Program-made: the position numbers and the translations under genes
Assembly: GCA_034434635.1 (NCBI GenBank)
Contig: DAOTYX010000129.1
Location: forward strand, 1-26,068
DNA length: 26,068 nucleotides
Direction of reading: 5' to 3'
Origin: DAOTYX01 sp034434635
GTDB taxonomy: Bacteria > Chloroflexota > Anaerolineae > B4-G1 > DUEL01
Shown: in pieces, positions 23,061 through 26,068 of the stretch
Layout of the letters: each line of letters opens with the position of its first letter
Position numbering within the stretch: the first letter of the stretch is position 1
Notes under the pieces: generated by a model
Seen by the model: only the letters and a program-made list of their open reading frames with translations
What the model was told of the DNA's origin: nothing
Database searches by the model: none

Positions 23061-23455
23061 CTGTCCACCTCAATCACGCTCACGTTCATTCTCCTTGCGC
23101 AGTCAAGCAGATACGCGTCCAAGGAGAGTATGGGAGCCTGATACTCCGCGGCGGCCTGGAGCAGGTAAGCGTCATACGCATAGATGTCCAGGGTATCGGC
23201 GATCTGCAGAGCGTCTTCAAGATTGATATTCACAAAACGAATGGGGATCTGCTGATAGGCGGTGACGGCCTCCAGAGCCCTGGTCAGCGAGATCCGCCGG
23301 CGCTTGAGCATAGCCGAGAGAGCGCTGCCGATTTCCCAATGCACGGAGGGTGGGGCAAGCAGATCGGCTCCTCTAGTCTGGGCAATGAGAGCGTCTCGAT
23401 CCGGTTCACCGGCGATGACGGCGATGATGGCCGATGTGTCTACGATAATGTTCAT
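23057..23455 (-). CDS. PIN-domain RNase toxin
   Basis: A 132-residue VapC-like endoribonuclease. The metal-binding acidic residues are all present: Asp6 (IIVDTSAI), Glu41 (HWEIGSAL), Asp95 (YAYDAYLL) and Asp113 (LSLDAYL). The ATG at 23455 follows a G-rich stretch; a longer frame to 23614 has no support. It is co-transcribed with the antitoxin by a 4-bp overlap, toxin first. The target RNA is unknown; tRNA is typical of the family. Confidence 0.92.
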   Translation of the reverse strand: MNIIVDTSAIIAVIAGEPDRDALIAQTRGADLLAPPSVHWEIGSALSAMLKRRRISLTRALEAVTAYQQIPIRFVNINLEDALQIADTLDIYAYDAYLLQAAAEYQAPILSLDAYLLDCARRMNVSVIEVDR

Positions 23456-23477
23456 AGCGCCCCCGGCTGGACGGGTA

Positions 23478-23493
23478 TTGTACAATTGTCCAA
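23478..23493. promoter_or_regulatory. Probable toxin-antitoxin operator
   Basis: Two adjacent direct 8-mers, TTGTACAA (23478-23485) and TTGTCCAA (23486-23493), overlap the palindromes ATTGTACAAT (23477-23486) and ACAATTGT (23482-23489). They sit at the predicted transcription start of the operon. Confidence 0.55.
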
Positions 23494-23497
23494 TCAT

Positions 23498-23525
23498 ATT
23501 ATGCTCGTTTCGACGGGTTTGACAA
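23498..23525 (-). promoter_or_regulatory. Promoter of the toxin-antitoxin operon
   Basis: Minus strand: TTGTCA (23525-23520), 16-nt spacer, CATAAT (23503-23498); TAATAT two nt further on is an alternative -10. The leader to the ATG at 23455 is about 36 nt. Confidence 0.55.
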
Positions 23526-23590
23526 GAGGTACCCTGTACCCTCCCGCAGGTTACGAATACAAACCTGCGAGAGGGCAGGCGGTACTGCCC
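23526..23590. repeat. Cluster of nested palindromes
   Basis: A 14-bp inverted repeat with one mismatch (23539-23552 with 23562-23575, 9-nt loop) is flanked by GAGGTAC/GTACCCTC (23526-23543) and by GGGCA/TGCCC (23573-23577 with 23586-23590). It lies between the toxin-antitoxin promoter and the DinB-like gene, which are divergent. Confidence 0.7.
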
Positions 23591-23633
23591 AATCCGCGGC
23601 GGTAGCCGTAGCACAGCGATAGGGAGCAGCAGG

Positions 23634-24107
23634 ATGAACGAACGAGTGGAAGGACTGGTAGCGCGGTTGCGGAAGGGAATCGAGAAGACAGCGGCGATCT
23701 TCGGGGCGTTGGGACCGACGCAGTGGGAGGTGGTGGTCTACCCTGGGCCGCCAGCGTGGACGGTGCGCGATCTGCTGGCCCATTTCCTCTCCGCCGAGGA
23801 GGGGTTGCTGGGGCTGGTGCAGGAGATCGCTGCCGGTGGACGCGGCGCGCCGCCGGACTTCGACTACAACGCCTACAATGCCCAGGAGCAGGAACGACTG
23901 GCCGGCATCCCTCCGCAACAACTGCTGGCCGACCTGCAGGCAGCGCGCGAGCGCACCATCGCCTGGGTGGAAGGTCTCTCGGAGGCAGAACTGGAGCGTC
24001 GAGGCTTCCATCCGGCGCTGGGGGAGGTGACGGTCGAGGAGTTCATCACCGCCATCTACGGCCACCAACTGATGCACATGCGGGAACTGGCGTCGCACCT
24101 GGGCTGA
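23634..24107 (+). CDS. DinB-like metal-binding protein
   Basis: A 157-residue four-helix-bundle protein of the DinB/YfiT superfamily. Metal ligands are likely His50 (LLAHFLSAEE), His144 and His148 (YGHQLMHMREL). Members include thiol-dependent S-transferases and maleylpyruvate isomerase-like enzymes; the reaction here is not known. A GGGAGCAGCAGG stretch precedes the ATG. It stands alone and converges on rsmG, with 111 bp between holding no clear terminator. Confidence 0.82.
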   Translation: MNERVEGLVARLRKGIEKTAAIFGALGPTQWEVVVYPGPPAWTVRDLLAHFLSAEEGLLGLVQEIAAGGRGAPPDFDYNAYNAQEQERLAGIPPQQLLADLQAARERTIAWVEGLSEAELERRGFHPALGEVTVEEFITAIYGHQLMHMRELASHLG

Positions 24108-24218
24108 TGCTTCGGCGTCAGCAAGCGGGGTCATCACCCGGGCCGGGCGCCTCCCGATGGGCGCGGTCAGGAGAGCGTGCTCCCCTCGCCTTGTGGGTTG
24201 GGCTGGCCGGCGGCGGGG

Positions 24219-24968
24219 CTATGCCTCCACCGCGTTGTGTCCACGGCGCCGGCCCAGCGGGTGCTTCGTCGGCATCCCCGGCCGTCGCGGGTACTTCTCC
24301 GGGGTCGCTGCCACCTTGTCCAGCACGACCAGATGGCGCGTCTCCGCCACTCCGTGCAGGTCCACCGGCACCACCCGCCGCAGCGCGCCGCCCAGGATGG
24401 TGATCGCCTCGGTGGCGGCGTGGACTTCCGCGGGGCCACTTTCCCCTTTCTGGGCGAGCGCCCCTCCGCCCACGCGCACCAGCGGGAGCAGGTACTCTAC
24501 CAGGGTGGGCATCTCTGCCACCGCCCGCGCCACCGCCCAGTCGTACTGCTCGCGGTAGCGGAGGCGATGGGCGCACTCCTCCGCCCGTCCGTGCACCACC
24601 TCGACACCGTGCAGCCCCAACTGCTGCACCAGGTGTTCCAGAAACTCCACCTTCTTCCTTGTGGCCTCGATGAGGGTGAGGGCCATCCCCGGACAGACGA
24701 TCTTCAGTGGCAGGCCGGGGAAGCCTGCCCCGCTGCCCACGTCAACCACCCGCGCCCCCGCCTGGAGGTCGGCGCGGGGCAGCGCCAGCAGGCAGGAGAG
24801 GGAATCCAGGAAGTGGCGTACCTGCACCGCCTCGTAGTCGGTGATGGCGGTCAGGTTGAAGCGACGGTTCCACTCCACCAGCACCTCGTAGTAGGTCTGG
24901 AAGAGCGCCAGATGGCCTGTCTTCAGAGTGATGCCCAGTTCCCGCGCGCCGCGAATCAGCCGTTCCAA
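24219..24968 (-). CDS. rsmG: 16S rRNA (guanine-527-N7) methyltransferase
   Basis: A 249-residue SAM-dependent methyltransferase modifying the 530 loop of 16S rRNA. NLTAI (38-42), RHFLDSL (51-57), the SAM motif VVDVGSGAGFPGLPLK (74-89), LIEATRKKVEFL and the PRRPGMPTKHPL tail are family hallmarks. The start is a TTG at 24968 with GGGAGG just upstream; the next in-frame codons upstream lead to a stop without an ATG or GTG. It follows corA by 26 nt in an apparent operon. Loss of this gene is known to give low-level streptomycin resistance in other bacteria. Confidence 0.93.
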   Translation of the reverse strand: MERLIRGARELGITLKTGHLALFQTYYEVLVEWNRRFNLTAITDYEAVQVRHFLDSLSCLLALPRADLQAGARVVDVGSGAGFPGLPLKIVCPGMALTLIEATRKKVEFLEHLVQQLGLHGVEVVHGRAEECAHRLRYREQYDWAVARAVAEMPTLVEYLLPLVRVGGGALAQKGESGPAEVHAATEAITILGGALRRVVPVDLHGVAETRHLVVLDKVAATPEKYPRRPGMPTKHPLGRRRGHNAVEA

Positions 24969-24994
24969 CTGGCCTCCCGCGATGCCTCACCCCT

Positions 24995-25987
24995 TCACGC
25001 TAGGCCGCGCCGGCGCATCCAGAGGTACATCCCCAGCGGCGTCAGCACCATCACGGCCAGCGTCGCCACGTACATCGGGATGCCGGTCCAGGCCTCCAGC
25101 GGCACGACCGGGGCGAAGAAGTTCATCCCGAAGAAGCCGGCGAGAAAGGAGACGGGCATGAACAGGGTGGTGATCAGGGTCAATGTCTTCATGACCTCGT
25201 TCATGCGGTTGTTGATGACAGAGAGGTAGGTGTCCAACGCCCCGCCGACCAGATCGCGCAACCCCTCGTTGATGTCGTGCAGGCGCACCAGGTGGTCGTA
25301 CACGTCGCGGAAGAAGACGCGGTCCTCGCTGTCCACCACGGCATAGTCGTCGCGGGCCAGCCGGTTCAGCACCTCCCGCTGCGGGGTGATGATGCGCCGC
25401 AGGTGGAGGAGGGCGCGTTTGAGCGCGAAGATGCGCTCCAGGGTGTCAGAGGTTGGCCGGTCAAAGATCTGGTCTTCCAGGTGATCGATCTCCTCGTCAA
25501 TCTGCTCGACCACGGGCATGTAGTCAGCCACCAGACTATCGGCCAGGCGGTATGCCAGATGATCTGCCCCACGCCGGAGATGACGCTCATCGCGCAGGCC
25601 GGCCTTCCACACGTGATCCACAGCGGCGATGGGCTCGTCGTGGTGAGTGACCAGATAGTTGCGACCCAGGAAGAGGTCCAGTTCGAGGGTATCCAGCACC
25701 CGACCGTCCTGCTCGCTCCCCTCCAGGGTGACAGCGTGCAGGACGACGTAAAGGTACTCTCCCCAGTCATCCACTTTGGGCACGTGGGATTCCTGCAGCG
25801 CGTCGTCCACGGCCAGGGGATGAAAGCCGAAGGTCTCGCGCAGGATCGGCTCACAGACCTCTGGCGGCTCGTCCTCGAAGTCCACCCACAGCAGGGCTTG
25901 GGGGTCCTGCAACAGGCTGACAAACTCCTCCGGGCGCACATCAGTGCGGGAGGTGCCATCTGCGGCACGGTAAAGCACGCGGATCAT
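24995..25987 (-). CDS. corA: CorA-type magnesium/cobalt channel
   Basis: A 330-residue cation channel. The long N-terminal cytosolic domain (1-265) holds alternating strands and the charged willow helices (VEQIDEEIDHLEDQIF). Two C-terminal membrane helices flank the hallmark GMN at 287-289 (FFGMNFFAP); the C-terminus is basic (MRRRG). GGAGG lies just before the ATG at 25987; the frame extends to 26050 without support. It forms pentamers. It is transcribed with rsmG. Confidence 0.95.
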   Translation of the reverse strand: MIRVLYRAADGTSRTDVRPEEFVSLLQDPQALLWVDFEDEPPEVCEPILRETFGFHPLAVDDALQESHVPKVDDWGEYLYVVLHAVTLEGSEQDGRVLDTLELDLFLGRNYLVTHHDEPIAAVDHVWKAGLRDERHLRRGADHLAYRLADSLVADYMPVVEQIDEEIDHLEDQIFDRPTSDTLERIFALKRALLHLRRIITPQREVLNRLARDDYAVVDSEDRVFFRDVYDHLVRLHDINEGLRDLVGGALDTYLSVINNRMNEVMKTLTLITTLFMPVSFLAGFFGMNFFAPVVPLEAWTGIPMYVATLAVMVLTPLGMYLWMRRRGLA

Positions 25988-26006
25988 CCGTCCTCCCTGT
26001 TTCGGC

Positions 26007-26033
26007 CACGAATTGCACGAATGACACGAAGGC
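26007..26033. repeat. Three 9-bp units upstream of corA
   Basis: CACGAATTG, CACGAATGA and CACGAAGGC lie in tandem, 20 nt upstream of the corA ATG. The rest of the 81-nt stretch to the window end shows no gene or clear promoter. Confidence 0.6.
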
Positions 26034-26068
26034 CTGGCTGCCACCCTCACGAAGTGGTGAATGAGAAA

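Overview
The window is GC-rich, densely packed chromosomal DNA with standard bacterial genes on both strands and no tRNA, rRNA, transposase or phage genes. The mix of genes points to a thermophilic or environmental member of the Chloroflexota (Anaerolineae-like): a dnaX-ybaB-recR cluster, a sortase, exported proteins with long Ser/Pro/Thr linkers, a DUF6391-like protein, methylmalonyl-CoA epimerase, a LysM/M23 peptidase, and many short periodic or palindromic repeats between and inside genes. This assignment is inference from gene content and repeat style, not from a marker gene.

Layout. 1-1395: end of a membrane-anchored HEYTH metallopeptidase (+). 1490-3482: a minus-strand operon, endonuclease III, then histidine phosphatase, then a PH-like membrane protein. 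3483-3629: divergent promoters, both placed so that the mRNAs should be almost leaderless. 3630-7009: PhnP-like metallo-beta-lactamase hydrolase, then a two-domain GNAT protein overlapping an MFS transporter. 7210-11873: DedA protein, GH1 beta-glucosidase, and an unusual 844-residue exported-domain/flippase fusion. 11897-16839: a tight genome-maintenance and surface run of dnaX, ybaB, recR, sortase, DUF6391-like protein and holA. 16820-18671 (-): an operon of a soluble FtsK-type motor, a two-helix membrane protein and a small acidic protein, driven by a near-consensus promoter that carries a GAAC-N4-GTTC palindrome. 18909-20318 (+): LysM3-M23 peptidase. 20319-20560: tandem hairpin repeats. 20561-22278: divergent DUF2007-like gene (-) and PST-rich beta-propeller lipoprotein (+). 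22283-22380: palindromic heptad array. 22389-24107: methylmalonyl-CoA epimerase, a PIN/Phd toxin-antitoxin pair in reversed order (-), and a DinB-like protein. 24219-25987 (-): corA then rsmG.

How genes relate. dnaX and holA encode two parts of the same clamp loader and bracket recR/ybaB. Sortase, LysM/M23 peptidase, the propeller lipoprotein and the flippase fusion all concern the cell envelope. The corA-rsmG and nth-phosphatase-PH groups look like ordinary housekeeping operons.

The most distinctive content is a set of short repeats. There are two sequence-unrelated 7-bp-period palindromic arrays, one lying in frame inside the FtsK ATPase between its Walker motifs. There is a REP-like 38-bp hairpin repeat in four tandem copies at 20386-20537, with a single near-identical copy at 1424-1456; both sites are convergent intergenic regions. 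There is also an 18-bp hairpin repeat, a 24-nt linker repeat shared between two exported proteins, and nested palindromes next to the toxin-antitoxin promoter. All calls are from reading the sequence; no search was run.
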